This document shows, in pieces, positions 1-6,627 of a stretch of DNA of 9,092 nt. The notes under the pieces were generated by a model. The model did not search any database, was not told the origin of the DNA, and worked only from the letters and a program-made list of their open reading frames with translations. This stretch comes from an uncultured Clostridia bacterium. GTDB taxonomy: Bacteria > Bacillota > Clostridia > Christensenellales > Borkfalkiaceae. Location of the stretch: the NCBI GenBank assembly GCA_947177495.1, contig CAMWUS010000044.1:1-9092 (forward strand), in the 5' to 3' direction. A program made the translations under genes and the position numbers. Each line of letters begins with the position of its first letter. The stretch's first letter is position 1.

Positions 1-96
1 GGCTTATGTATATTCGGCATTGTGCGACAGTCTAAAACGTTACGACGGTTAAGTTAATCAGAATAAGACCAATTTCAATTTATCTCTCCAAACACA

Positions 97-125
97 AAAA
101 AGCCCCTGCGTCGCAGGGGCTTTTT
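97..125. terminator. Bidirectional rho-independent terminator
   Basis: A perfect hairpin has 13-bp arms (97-109 and 113-125) and a 3-nt loop (110-112). Its GC core is GCCCCTGC/GCAGGGGC, flanked by A5 on the left and T5 on the right, so either strand yields a GC stem followed by a U tract. It begins 9 nt beyond the stop of the RpiR-type gene and is therefore the natural end of that minus-strand transcript. Its symmetry would also serve a rightward gene converging from the left edge, though no such gene can be proven here. Confidence 0.95.
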
Positions 126-134
126 GATATTTTA

Positions 135-962
135 TTAAACCAACTTGTTGGCGGTTGCCACGTTGCCTTTAGCGATATAGGCGTCGAACCGCGCCTTATC
201 GGACAAATGAAGCGTATGACAAATAACGTCCGCAACGAAGAGCTGCATGATTTTACTCGTCATAGAACCCGCTTGCTCGGGCGATTCCATCGACGAAGTG
301 GCAATCACGACGTCGGCAAACCGCGTAAGCGGCGAACGGTCGCGGCAGGTAATTACGATAATTTTCATGCCGCAGGAACGTGCGATTTCCGCAACCTCGA
401 TGTTGTCCTTTGTACCGCCCGAAACGGAGAAAATAACGAGCACGTCGCGCTCGTCGCGGGACGAAATGAGAATGTTTTGGAAGTGCATATCCTTTTCGCA
501 GAAGGACATCATGCCCATTTTCAGCAAGCGGTTATGCAGCTCCAACGCGGCAAGAAAGGAGTGACCGACGCCGCAGCAGCTCACCGTGCGCGCGTTCAAC
601 AAAAGCTGAACGGTCTCTTCCAAGATTTGCGGGGTGAGCGCCTTACGGCTCTTTTCGAGCGCCGTTTGGTAGCCCTCCAAAATGTCGCTCACGTATTCCG
701 CGTCGCCCGAGGTTTTCACGCCCGAGGTTACGTCCTGCGCCAAATGCAGTTTGAATTCCTGATAGCCGTTAAAGCCCAACGAACGGCAGAAACGCAATAC
801 GGTTGCCTCCGCTACGCCCGTGTCCTCCGCAAGCTCGGTAATGGACATATAAATAATTTTCCGATAATCGACGGTATCGAAATACTCCAATAACTTACGT
901 TGAGACTTGGTAACTTTCCCTGCCTGTACCCGCTCTATTCTACTTGTAATCGACTCGCTCAC
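135..962 (-). CDS. RpiR/MurR-family transcriptional regulator (HTH + SIS domain)
   Basis: DNA-binding regulator of sugar metabolism, likely controlling this locus. It is about 275 aa. Residues 1-75 form the RpiR helix-turn-helix domain: 'MSITELAEDTGVAEATV' (39-55) is the HTH core, followed by 'RFCRSLGFNGYQEFK'. Residues about 110-260 form a SIS phosphosugar-binding domain, with 'CCGVGHSFLAA' near 129-139 and 'IFSVSGGTKDN' near 177-187. The family senses sugar phosphates such as MurNAc-6-P or GlcN-6-P; the ligand here is unknown. An upstream TTG (1010) and ATG (977) are in frame, but I chose GTG at 962 because a GGAGG box lies 6 nt before it and the conserved domain begins just after. The gene has its own promoter and terminator, consistent with autoregulation. 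It sits immediately downstream of the GNAT-like gene. Family assignment is very secure; activator versus repressor and exact target are not visible. Confidence 0.93.
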   Translation of the reverse strand: MSESITSRIERVQAGKVTKSQRKLLEYFDTVDYRKIIYMSITELAEDTGVAEATVLRFCRSLGFNGYQEFKLHLAQDVTSGVKTSGDAEYVSDILEGYQTALEKSRKALTPQILEETVQLLLNARTVSCCGVGHSFLAALELHNRLLKMGMMSFCEKDMHFQNILISSRDERDVLVIFSVSGGTKDNIEVAEIARSCGMKIIVITCRDRSPLTRFADVVIATSSMESPEQAGSMTSKIMQLFVADVICHTLHLSDKARFDAYIAKGNVATANKLV

Positions 963-968
963 GTGTTT

Positions 969-973
969 CCTCC
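969..973 (-). promoter_or_regulatory. Ribosome binding site deciding the GTG start of the regulator
   Basis: On the minus strand GGAGG is followed by 6 nt and then GTG (962-960). The alternative ATG at 977 lies upstream of this box and has only a distant GGAAAG purine run. The TTG at 1010 lies almost at the predicted transcription start. The GTG is therefore the best-supported start. Confidence 0.75.
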
Positions 974-1019
974 GCATTATACAAATATCGTTTTCTTTCC
1001 AACTTAACAATTTATTTTA

Positions 1020-1048
1020 ATCATACAAATTGCAGTTACATTTGTCAA
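1020..1048 (-). promoter_or_regulatory. Sigma-A promoter of the RpiR-type regulator
   Basis: On the minus strand a perfect -35 box TTGACA (1048-1043) is followed by a 17-nt spacer and a -10 box TATGAT (1025-1020), one mismatch from consensus. The predicted start point is near 1013, giving a leader of about 50 nt before the GTG. The -35 box lies only 6 nt beyond the stop of the GNAT-like gene, and no hairpin terminator separates them, so the regulator may also receive read-through from the upstream operon. Confidence 0.8.
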
Positions 1049-1054
1049 GCAAAT
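1025..1054. repeat. Overlapping inverted repeats in the regulator promoter (candidate operator)
   Basis: ACAAAT (1025-1030) and ATTTGT (1040-1045) form a perfect 6-bp inverted repeat with a 9-nt spacer. It starts on the last base of the -10 box and runs into the -35 box. The same right arm pairs again with a third element: ATTTG (1040-1044) and CAAAT (1050-1054), spacer 5 nt. Placement across the promoter core is where a repressor would bind, and the adjacent gene encodes a regulator, so autoregulation is plausible. AT-rich DNA makes short palindromes common, so this is a candidate only. Confidence 0.4.
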
Positions 1055-1819
1055 TTATTTAAAATCTTTTAAATAACCAAACGCCTCGCCGATATTACCG
1101 CCCGCAAGAACGTGCCGTTTTATCGCGCGTTGTAGGGAAGTATTTTCGGGAAAATCCTCGGGGCGGAGTGTTGCGTTTTGGAACACCCAAAATTTATATC
1201 CGTCGTTTTTTTCGTCCGCGTTTTGAATTTCGAAGCGTTCGCGAAAGCGGTTGATGCGCGAGGTAGGCGGAAGCAATTCCCCGAGCACGGGAGAGAGCAA
1301 CCACGAATCGCAACAGAAGCGCACGTTCGGCAAAAACGCACGAGCTAAGCCAAACGCCTCGTCTAACGCGCTTTCCGACAAATCGGCGTCGGACGGAATG
1401 TGCACCGCGCCGTTCGTTTCAAACTCTAACGTTCCCAAACGGAAGAGCGACAAAGAAAGCTGTCTGCCCGTCCAAAAACCTCTGTCGAATCCGTAGTGCC
1501 CAAAGCACGCTTTGTACTCGCGTACGAAGCGGGAAAAACAGCCCATCGTGTCGGTAAAGACTTGTTCGGAAATGCCGCGCTCGCGGTACTTGCGGTGAGA
1601 AATTTCCGCCGCCCGCAACATGATTTGGAGCATGGCAAAACCGTCTTTATCGTCTTTTAACAGCTCTTTTAATTCCCCGTAAGCGGCATCATAGCCCTGC
1701 GGCTCGCAAAGGCGCGCGCACAGTTCGTCTTCCTTCTCGGGGTTAAGCCCCGTCTTGGCGGAAAGGATATCTTCCCACGCTTCGGCAGGCATTGCGATAC
1801 GCTCCAAAAGCGTTCTCAT
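1055..1819 (-). CDS. GNAT-like 'acyltransferase domain' protein, function unknown
   Basis: A 254-aa cytoplasmic protein with no signal peptide or membrane segment. It matches the pattern I remember for a clostridial family annotated as acyltransferase domain-containing (NAT_N plus GNAT_C type domains). Residues 1-135 form a helical N-terminal region with 'CFSRFV' (94-99) and 'HYGFDRGFWTGRQLSLSLFR' (108-127). Residues 136-254 form the C-terminal region with 'VHIPSDADL' (139-147), 'DSWLLSP' (171-177), 'LLPPTSRI', 'ENTSLQRAIK' (225-234) and 'GGNIGEAFGYL' (240-250). No biochemical reaction can be assigned; acyl transfer is inherited from fold-based naming. Its ATG overlaps the GH31 stop as ATGA and its ribosome binding site is weak (GGTGA), so translation is probably coupled to GH31. 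The association suggests a role in the same sugar pathway, perhaps modifying a sugar or metabolite. Usual family length is somewhat greater (about 260-300 aa). Confidence 0.7.
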   Translation of the reverse strand: MRTLLERIAMPAEAWEDILSAKTGLNPEKEDELCARLCEPQGYDAAYGELKELLKDDKDGFAMLQIMLRAAEISHRKYRERGISEQVFTDTMGCFSRFVREYKACFGHYGFDRGFWTGRQLSLSLFRLGTLEFETNGAVHIPSDADLSESALDEAFGLARAFLPNVRFCCDSWLLSPVLGELLPPTSRINRFRERFEIQNADEKNDGYKFWVFQNATLRPEDFPENTSLQRAIKRHVLAGGNIGEAFGYLKDFK

Positions 1820-3807
1820 GCTTTCACCGTAACTTTTTTAAGCGCGCCCGCAAGCTCGGACTTCTTCTCACCTTTCCCAACGTACAGCTCGTATTCGGTA
1901 TCGCGGTCGATGTATTTCACGTACTGTAACGCCTTTTCGTCGAGCTCGCTCGTGTTTTTCGCAGGCTTTGCAAGCGGAAGCACGTGCCCTTTTCGCAGGA
2001 AGAACACCACTTCGTCGAGCGCGACTTCAATATAGTGGTCGCCCGCAGGAAGCACTTCTTCCGTGTAGTCGTCGCCCGCGAGCATACGAATCATCTTCAT
2101 ATCCTCGGGAAGATAGACGTATCTACCTGCCGCGTTCTGTTCGTATACGGGGCAAATCATAAGGCTTTCGCCCACCAAGATTTGATCTTCTACGGTTGCG
2201 CGCTTGTCGCTGGGATATTCGAACGCCAAGGGGCGGAACATCATGTCGCCGCGCACGGCGCACTTTACAAGCTCGCTGTACAGGTAAGGAATGAGCGAAT
2301 AGCGAATGCCCAAAATTCTGCGGAAAGCGTCCTTTTGTCCGAACGCGTAGCACTCCTGATTGCGGGTGCCGAGCGTGGTATGGTTGCGCATGAGGGGCGT
2401 GAAGATGCCGAGCGCAAGCCAACGCAATAGCAAGTCTTCCGTCGTGTTGTCCCCGAATCCGCCGAGGTCGGCGCCGACGAACAGGAAACCGCACATATTC
2501 AGCGAGGGCAACATTTTTAAATTTAGCAATAAATGCGACCACCAAGAGGCATTGTCCCCCGTCCAAATACCGCCGTAGCGGTGCATGCCGATGCAGGAAG
2601 AGCGGGAAAACAGCAGGAAGCGTTTATCGGGCTCGTACCGCTCGAAATACTCCGCCGCCGCCCGCGTCATGTTGTAGCCATATAAATTATGTACGTCCGC
2701 GTGGCAAACGCGCCCCACGGGAGTTTCGTGATAAAACTCTTTATAGTCGTTAATGTTGTTGGCGAGCGTTCCGATTGCGCTCGTCACCTTGTTGAAATCT
2801 TCCAAGACGAGGTTTCTTCCGCGCGCTTCGGCGGCAATTTCCAACGCCGCGTGCAACCTGCCCTTGGAATAGAAGAGCGCAGGCTCGTTCATGTCGTTCC
2901 AAAAGCCCTCGATGCCGTCGTCGAGCAAAACCTTGTAATGTGAGCCGAACCACTTGCGCGCCTCGGGCGAGAGCACGTCGGGAAGAACGCTCTCCCCCGG
3001 CCAAACGCCTACCACGTACGGCTCGCCGTCCGCGCCCTTGCAGAAGTACCCGTTTGCCTTGCCTTCCTCGTAAACGGAGTAACCGTCCTCCACCTTAACG
3101 GCGGCGTCGATGATGGGCACAAGGTGGATCCCCTCCGCGCGCATATCCGAAGCAAGCCCCTTTAAATCGGGATAGCGTTCGGGGTGAACGGTAAAGTCTT
3201 TATACCGCTCCATGTAATCGATATCGAGATAAATGGAATCGATGGGCATATTCGCATCGCGGTAGCCCTTAGCTACGGCGCGAATGTCTTCCTCGCACTT
3301 ATATCCCCAACGGGACTGCCCGAAGCCGAGCGCCCACTTGGGCGGAATGTAGCTTTGCCCAATGATTTTACGGAATTGCCGAACGATATCGTCGATATTT
3401 TCTCCGTCAATCAAATAAACGTCAACGTCTATCGCCGTAATTTTAAGCTCGTCTGCGTGCGTATAGCCTATATCGAACTCTGCTTTCGCTGCGCTGTCGA
3501 AGAACGCGCCGAACGCACCTTTCTCGCCCGCAACCACCAAAAAGTTATGGGTGGCGTACAGTGAAGTGCGCTTCTCGGTAATAATCGGATCGTCCTCGTT
3601 ATAGCTCACGTAGTGCCAACCGCGCTTGTTGATACCGCGCACCTGTTCGCCAAGCCCGTAAACGCGGTCTTCCTTTGCAAGCGGGCAAGTAAACGTATGC
3701 GCGTTTTTATCGACTGCAAAGCGGGGCATTGCGCCCTGCGCTTCGGGAATATTTTCTATAACCGCCTCTGTGGGAAACGGCTTTCCGAAACGATATTTCT
3801 TGATCAT
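1816..3807 (-). CDS. GH31 alpha-glucosidase (probable alpha-1,6/isomaltase type)
   Basis: Exo-acting retaining alpha-glucosidase, 663 aa, no signal peptide, so predicted cytoplasmic. Residues 1-150 form the N-terminal beta-sandwich ('VYGLGEQVRGINKRG' at 49-63). Residues about 155-530 form the catalytic barrel, and the remainder is C-terminal beta domains. Catalytic nucleophile is Asp305 in 'GFWNDMNEPA' (301-310); acid/base is Asp418 in 'GGIWTGDNASWW'. Length and long blocks (e.g. 'GFGQSRWGY' 161-169 and residues about 396-445) resemble the Ruminococcus obeum alpha-glucosidase Ro-alphaG1. The Trp that governs alpha-1,6 preference there (W169) is kept as Trp167. I rejected the longer frame starting at 3867 because it overlaps the GH20 gene; ATG 3807 has AGGGGAG just upstream and aligns with the family start. 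It lies 11 nt after the GH20 stop and overlaps the next gene by ATGA. It likely removes terminal glucose from imported oligosaccharides. Confidence 0.95.
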   Translation of the reverse strand: MIKKYRFGKPFPTEAVIENIPEAQGAMPRFAVDKNAHTFTCPLAKEDRVYGLGEQVRGINKRGWHYVSYNEDDPIITEKRTSLYATHNFLVVAGEKGAFGAFFDSAAKAEFDIGYTHADELKITAIDVDVYLIDGENIDDIVRQFRKIIGQSYIPPKWALGFGQSRWGYKCEEDIRAVAKGYRDANMPIDSIYLDIDYMERYKDFTVHPERYPDLKGLASDMRAEGIHLVPIIDAAVKVEDGYSVYEEGKANGYFCKGADGEPYVVGVWPGESVLPDVLSPEARKWFGSHYKVLLDDGIEGFWNDMNEPALFYSKGRLHAALEIAAEARGRNLVLEDFNKVTSAIGTLANNINDYKEFYHETPVGRVCHADVHNLYGYNMTRAAAEYFERYEPDKRFLLFSRSSCIGMHRYGGIWTGDNASWWSHLLLNLKMLPSLNMCGFLFVGADLGGFGDNTTEDLLLRWLALGIFTPLMRNHTTLGTRNQECYAFGQKDAFRRILGIRYSLIPYLYSELVKCAVRGDMMFRPLAFEYPSDKRATVEDQILVGESLMICPVYEQNAAGRYVYLPEDMKMIRMLAGDDYTEEVLPAGDHYIEVALDEVVFFLRKGHVLPLAKPAKNTSELDEKALQYVKYIDRDTEYELYVGKGEKKSELAGALKKVTVKA

Positions 3808-3818
3808 AGCCGCTCCCC

Positions 3819-5696
3819 TTACTCGTTCACGTTTACGGAAGTCATTCTGCGCCAACGCCATTCGCATTGGTCGTAATCTTTTTCGAATTCCTTGTCGTGT
3901 CCCATGAAGTCGAGCATTTCCTCTTCGAGCTCGGGAACGCTTTCCGCCTGCCCTTTGAGGTAAGCGGACACTTTATCCGCCGCCACTTTAATGCGCTGTT
4001 TGAGCGCACCGATACGAATGTCCTGCACGTCAAACCCGTTGGGGCGGTTTTCCGTATGCCACTGCTTGCGGTGCGCCGCATAAAAGTTCTCGATGCGGAA
4101 CAGCAACAAATGCAGTTTGGAAACAAGGTCGGCAAGCTGCCGCTTGTCGTTCTCGCGGTAAGCGCGACGCAGCCAAATGCCCATTTCCGCTTTCAGCTCC
4201 AAAACGAGCGCCAAGCGGTATTGCGTTTCGAAAATGTAGCTCCACTTGCCCGCAACCTGTTTCGCCTTTTTGAGCGCTTTTGCATGCTCGGCGTACAGTT
4301 TGCCCGTGCCGTCGTCAAGCGTGGTGTCGAGCGTGCCCAAAAGCACGTCGTTATACAAGAGGTATTTGTTCGCGCTGTTCTTCTCTTCCACGTCGTCGTG
4401 GTCGGTCACGCGGTTGCACAAATCAATCGTCATGAACGCGTCGAAGCTCATGCCCGCAAGCGTTTCGAAGCTCTTCTTGAATGCTTCGCCCCGCTCGAAA
4501 TCGCCGTAGTTGAAGCGCGAGCAATAGTGAAGCGCGGGAAGCACCGCAAACGGCGAACACTCCGCGCCGTTGTCTCCCCAACCGGTAACGATATAGTCGC
4601 GAATGCCGTTCTTCACGCAGGCACGCGCAGACTGCGCACTACACTCGAAGGAATAGCGATTATCGGGCGTATACCCGAGCCACTTCCACGCGCCCGTCGC
4701 AAACCCGATTTCGTTGGGGAAAGCGCGGTGACGGCGCATACGCTCCGAATACACCTCTTCGTTCGTTTGATAATAGTCCCAATACACAAGCTCGATATCA
4801 CGGGGAACGCAATCGAGCACCTCGCGCGGGAGGTCGGTTCCGTACTGCGCATATTGCGACTCGGCAAGCGCGAAAAACATATCCGACCACATGGCGGGCT
4901 TGAACCCGTATTTCTTGCAGATATCGTTTACCCGCTTTAAGTGAGCGGACATCAGCTCGAAGCGCGGCTTCGCGCCGTTCTTGTCCATATACTTGCCCCG
5001 CCCGAGCAAATACGCTTCGTCCATACCGATATGAATACGGCGGGTGGAGAAACAGCTCGCGCAGGTGGAAATCAAATCTTCGATAAAGGAGTAGATACTC
5101 TCTTCGCCCACGTTGAGAATATCGTTCACATCAAACAGGTGCGCCATTGCGTAATGGCGGACGAGCGAATTGAAGTGTGCGAGCGTTTGTATGTAAGGCA
5201 CAAGCTCCACGCCGAACAGGGCGCAATATTCGTCTACGGCGCGAAGATCTTCCGCCGTGTAAGGGTTGCGGAAGAACCCGAAATAAGGCTGATTCTTTAC
5301 GACGAAGGTGTCTTCCATGTACAGCCCCAAACTGTCGTAACCCAAAACGGCAAGGTGCCGCACAAGCTCGAACAGCGTTTCGCGTTTGGCTACCGCGTTG
5401 CGGGAGCAATCCAACATGAAGCAAAGCTCGCGGAAGGAGCAATTCCCCTCGAACGCGTAACTCTCGTCGGGCGTGCGCGTTCCGAGCTCGTCGGAAATGC
5501 GTTTGAGCGCCAAGAAAATTTGCACCTTCTTCTGCACGGTAACGGTAAACGCACCCTGCATATAGGCGCAGGCAAATTTATCGCCCATGCGCACGAACAC
5601 CTTCACGCCGCCGCGCGCAACGGTAAAGCCGAATTTCCCGGACAGCTCGTTTGCCGCCCGCAGCGTCCTTTCGTCTGCTATCAGTTCGAAAACCAT
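3819..5696 (-). CDS. GH20 beta-N-acetylhexosaminidase, GcnA/GH20C type
   Basis: Exo-beta-N-acetylhexosaminidase releasing terminal beta-GlcNAc or beta-GalNAc by substrate-assisted catalysis. It is 625 aa, close to the roughly 627-aa streptococcal GcnA/GH20C enzymes, and has no signal peptide, so predicted intracellular. Residues 1-80 form a small N-terminal alpha/beta domain. Residues about 85-400 form the TIM barrel with 'GLYMEDTF' (124-131), 'PYIQTLAH' (167-174), the catalytic Asp226-Glu227 pair in 'HIGMDEAYLLGRG' (222-234), 'AMWSDMFF' (268-275) and 'TGWGDNGAE' (371-379). Residues about 420-625 form the helical C-terminal domain typical of the GH20C subgroup ('ENRPNGFDVQDIRIGALKQR' near its middle). 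The ATG at 5696 has AAGGAG 6 nt upstream. It is the first gene after the promoter at 5721-5749 and is followed 11 nt later by GH31, implying cotranscription. Specificity between GlcNAc and GalNAc cannot be read from sequence. Confidence 0.94.
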   Translation of the reverse strand: MVFELIADERTLRAANELSGKFGFTVARGGVKVFVRMGDKFACAYMQGAFTVTVQKKVQIFLALKRISDELGTRTPDESYAFEGNCSFRELCFMLDCSRNAVAKRETLFELVRHLAVLGYDSLGLYMEDTFVVKNQPYFGFFRNPYTAEDLRAVDEYCALFGVELVPYIQTLAHFNSLVRHYAMAHLFDVNDILNVGEESIYSFIEDLISTCASCFSTRRIHIGMDEAYLLGRGKYMDKNGAKPRFELMSAHLKRVNDICKKYGFKPAMWSDMFFALAESQYAQYGTDLPREVLDCVPRDIELVYWDYYQTNEEVYSERMRRHRAFPNEIGFATGAWKWLGYTPDNRYSFECSAQSARACVKNGIRDYIVTGWGDNGAECSPFAVLPALHYCSRFNYGDFERGEAFKKSFETLAGMSFDAFMTIDLCNRVTDHDDVEEKNSANKYLLYNDVLLGTLDTTLDDGTGKLYAEHAKALKKAKQVAGKWSYIFETQYRLALVLELKAEMGIWLRRAYRENDKRQLADLVSKLHLLLFRIENFYAAHRKQWHTENRPNGFDVQDIRIGALKQRIKVAADKVSAYLKGQAESVPELEEEMLDFMGHDKEFEKDYDQCEWRWRRMTSVNVNE

Positions 5697-5711
5697 ATCT
5701 TACTCCTTACG

Positions 5712-5738
5712 CCCGTTCTCATTTTATAACAAGACGGG
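5712..5738. repeat. Imperfect inverted repeat spanning the -10 box (candidate operator)
   Basis: CCCGT (5712-5716) and ACGGG (5734-5738) form a 27-bp interrupted inverted repeat, 17-nt spacer. The -10 hexamer (5721-5726) lies inside it and the predicted start point lies in the left arm, so a bound protein would block transcription. The pairing can extend by a few bases only with a bulge. A second small palindrome, AATTG-T-CAATT (5741-5751), covers the -35 box. Neither matches the CAAAT/ATTTG repeat at the regulator promoter, so a shared regulator is not demonstrated. Confidence 0.35.
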
Positions 5739-5749
5739 AAAATTGTCAA
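5721..5749 (-). promoter_or_regulatory. Sigma-A promoter for the GH20-GH31-GNAT-like operon
   Basis: On the minus strand a perfect TTGACA -35 box (5749-5744), a 17-nt spacer and TAAAAT (5726-5721) as -10 box make a near-consensus promoter. A start point near 5714 leaves a short leader of about 18 nt with the AAGGAG site (5708-5703) before the GH20 ATG. It lies in the 73-nt gap after the ROK gene, the widest gap between genes upstream of the regulator. Its strength suggests that the glycosidase genes can be expressed independently of the upstream genes, with a repressor needed to hold it off. Confidence 0.8.
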
Positions 5750-5769
5750 TTATTTTTAAATTAAATTTA

Positions 5770-6606
5770 TTAAAGACCAAATGCCGCACCGTAAATTCCC
5801 GCGCGGTTACCAAGCCGCGCAAACGCGATATCTAAGCGGTCGTGAATGAGCTTTTCGATTTCCTCTCTGGCGTTCATGAGCCCCCCGCCGAGCAGAATGA
5901 GTTGCGGCGAGAGCGCCGTGCGGATCATGGAAAGGAACAAGTTTAAATCGCTCGCAAACGACATGACCGCGCCCACCGCCTCTTTGGTGCCCTTTTTGTA
6001 CAGCTCGAATAGCTCTTCGCCGTTCTTTACGGGAAGCTTGCGCCGCGTATGCGTTAAAATTGCCGAAGCGGAGAGATACGCTTCCGCGCACCCGCGCCGC
6101 CCGCACGAGCAAGCGCGCCCGTTGGGATAGAGGGAAACGTGCCCCCACCGCGCCGCGTCGAAATTTCTGCCGCGTAAGATTTCGCCGTTGACTAAGCTCG
6201 CGCCGCCGACACCCGTTCCGAAAGTGAGCATAGTTACGTCGGTCAAATCGGGATAAAACCGCAGTTCGCCTTTGAGCGCGCAAATCGCGTCGTTTTCTAC
6301 TTTGCATTCCACGCCGTAGCGCGCGGAAACTTCTTCGGCAAGATGCAGTCCCGTCCAGCCGCGCAGGTTATCGGTTGCATACAGGCACACGCCCGTAGAC
6401 GGGTCGAAGTTGCCCGCCTATGAGATTCCGATAAAACTACCCCCCCCCGTCTTCAAATTATCGAGGACTTCGTACAGCGATTTGAGAATTGCTTCCCTGC
6501 TCTCGCGTCCGTTGGTTGGGGCGGAGTGCTCCGCAACAATTTGCTCTCCGTCGAACAGCGCGCCTTTTATCGTCGTGCCGCCGATGTCGACTCCGATTCT
6601 CTTCAT
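5770..6606 (-). pseudogene. ROK-family sugar kinase interrupted by an in-frame TAG
   Basis: A 278-codon gene resembling ROK sugar kinases (cytosolic ATP-dependent phosphorylation of glucose, GlcNAc, ManNAc or similar). Codons 1-62 hold the N-terminal phosphate-binding motif 'DIGGTTIKGALFD' (7-19). Codon 63 is TAG (6420-6418). The same frame then continues as AGNFDPSTG and 'ATDNLRGWTG' through the end without any frameshift. The second part keeps 'VENDA' with catalytic-base Asp106, 'TFGTGVGGA' (128-136) and the zinc signature GH-x9-CxCGxxGCxE (155-175). Where most ROK kinases have ExGH, this one has RWGH (153-156), which may alter sugar specificity. ATG 6606 has AAGGAG 5 nt upstream, 21 nt after the SGNH stop. 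Explanations: real nonsense mutation, assembly or sequencing error (a nine-G run lies about 20 nt upstream), or suppression of UAG. ROK regulators are excluded because there is no N-terminal HTH. Apart from the stop, nothing suggests decay. Confidence 0.85.
6440..6448 (-). repeat. Nine-base G homopolymer inside the ROK gene
   Basis: Nine consecutive C on the plus strand (G on the coding strand) encode part of Thr-Gly-Gly-Gly at codons 53-56. The reading frame before and after the run is the same, so the assembled length of nine is consistent with an intact frame. Runs of this length are prone to polymerase slippage and also reduce read quality, which matters because the interrupting TAG lies about 20 nt downstream. 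Confidence 0.9.
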
Positions 6607-6627
6607 TTCTACTCCTTATCGTAATTG

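Noticed and set aside
1..57. Possible 3' end of a rightward gene: two plus-strand frames are open from the left edge, ending at a TAA at 50-52 or 55-57.
   Set aside because: Under 20 codons in either frame, no recognisable motif and no means to choose between them. The bidirectional terminator makes a convergent gene possible, but it is not shown.
976..981. A perfect TATAAT on the minus strand just before the regulator GTG.
   Set aside because: A start point from it would fall within the GGAGG ribosome binding site and there is no good -35 box at the right distance; the promoter at 1020-1048 is much better.
3808..3867. N-terminal extension of GH31 from an ATG at 3867.
   Set aside because: It would overlap the GH20 coding end by about 50 nt, and ATG 3807 has a good AGGGGAG site and matches the family N-terminus.
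3867..4940. A long plus-strand open frame (357 codons) opposite the GH20 gene, plus several other plus-strand frames of 100-260 codons.
   Set aside because: They lie antisense to genes with clear catalytic motifs, show no recognisable domain, lack good ribosome binding sites and are explained by the codon bias of the real genes.
5712..5738. CCCGT/ACGGG repeat as a transcription terminator after the ROK gene.
   Set aside because: The stem is only 5 bp with a 17-nt loop, no U tract follows, and it sits over a promoter -10 box.
5770..6390. The second part of the ROK gene as an independent gene starting at GTG 6390.
   Set aside because: No ribosome binding site precedes it, it would lack the N-terminal ATP-binding motif, and it joins the first part in the same frame, so it is one interrupted gene.
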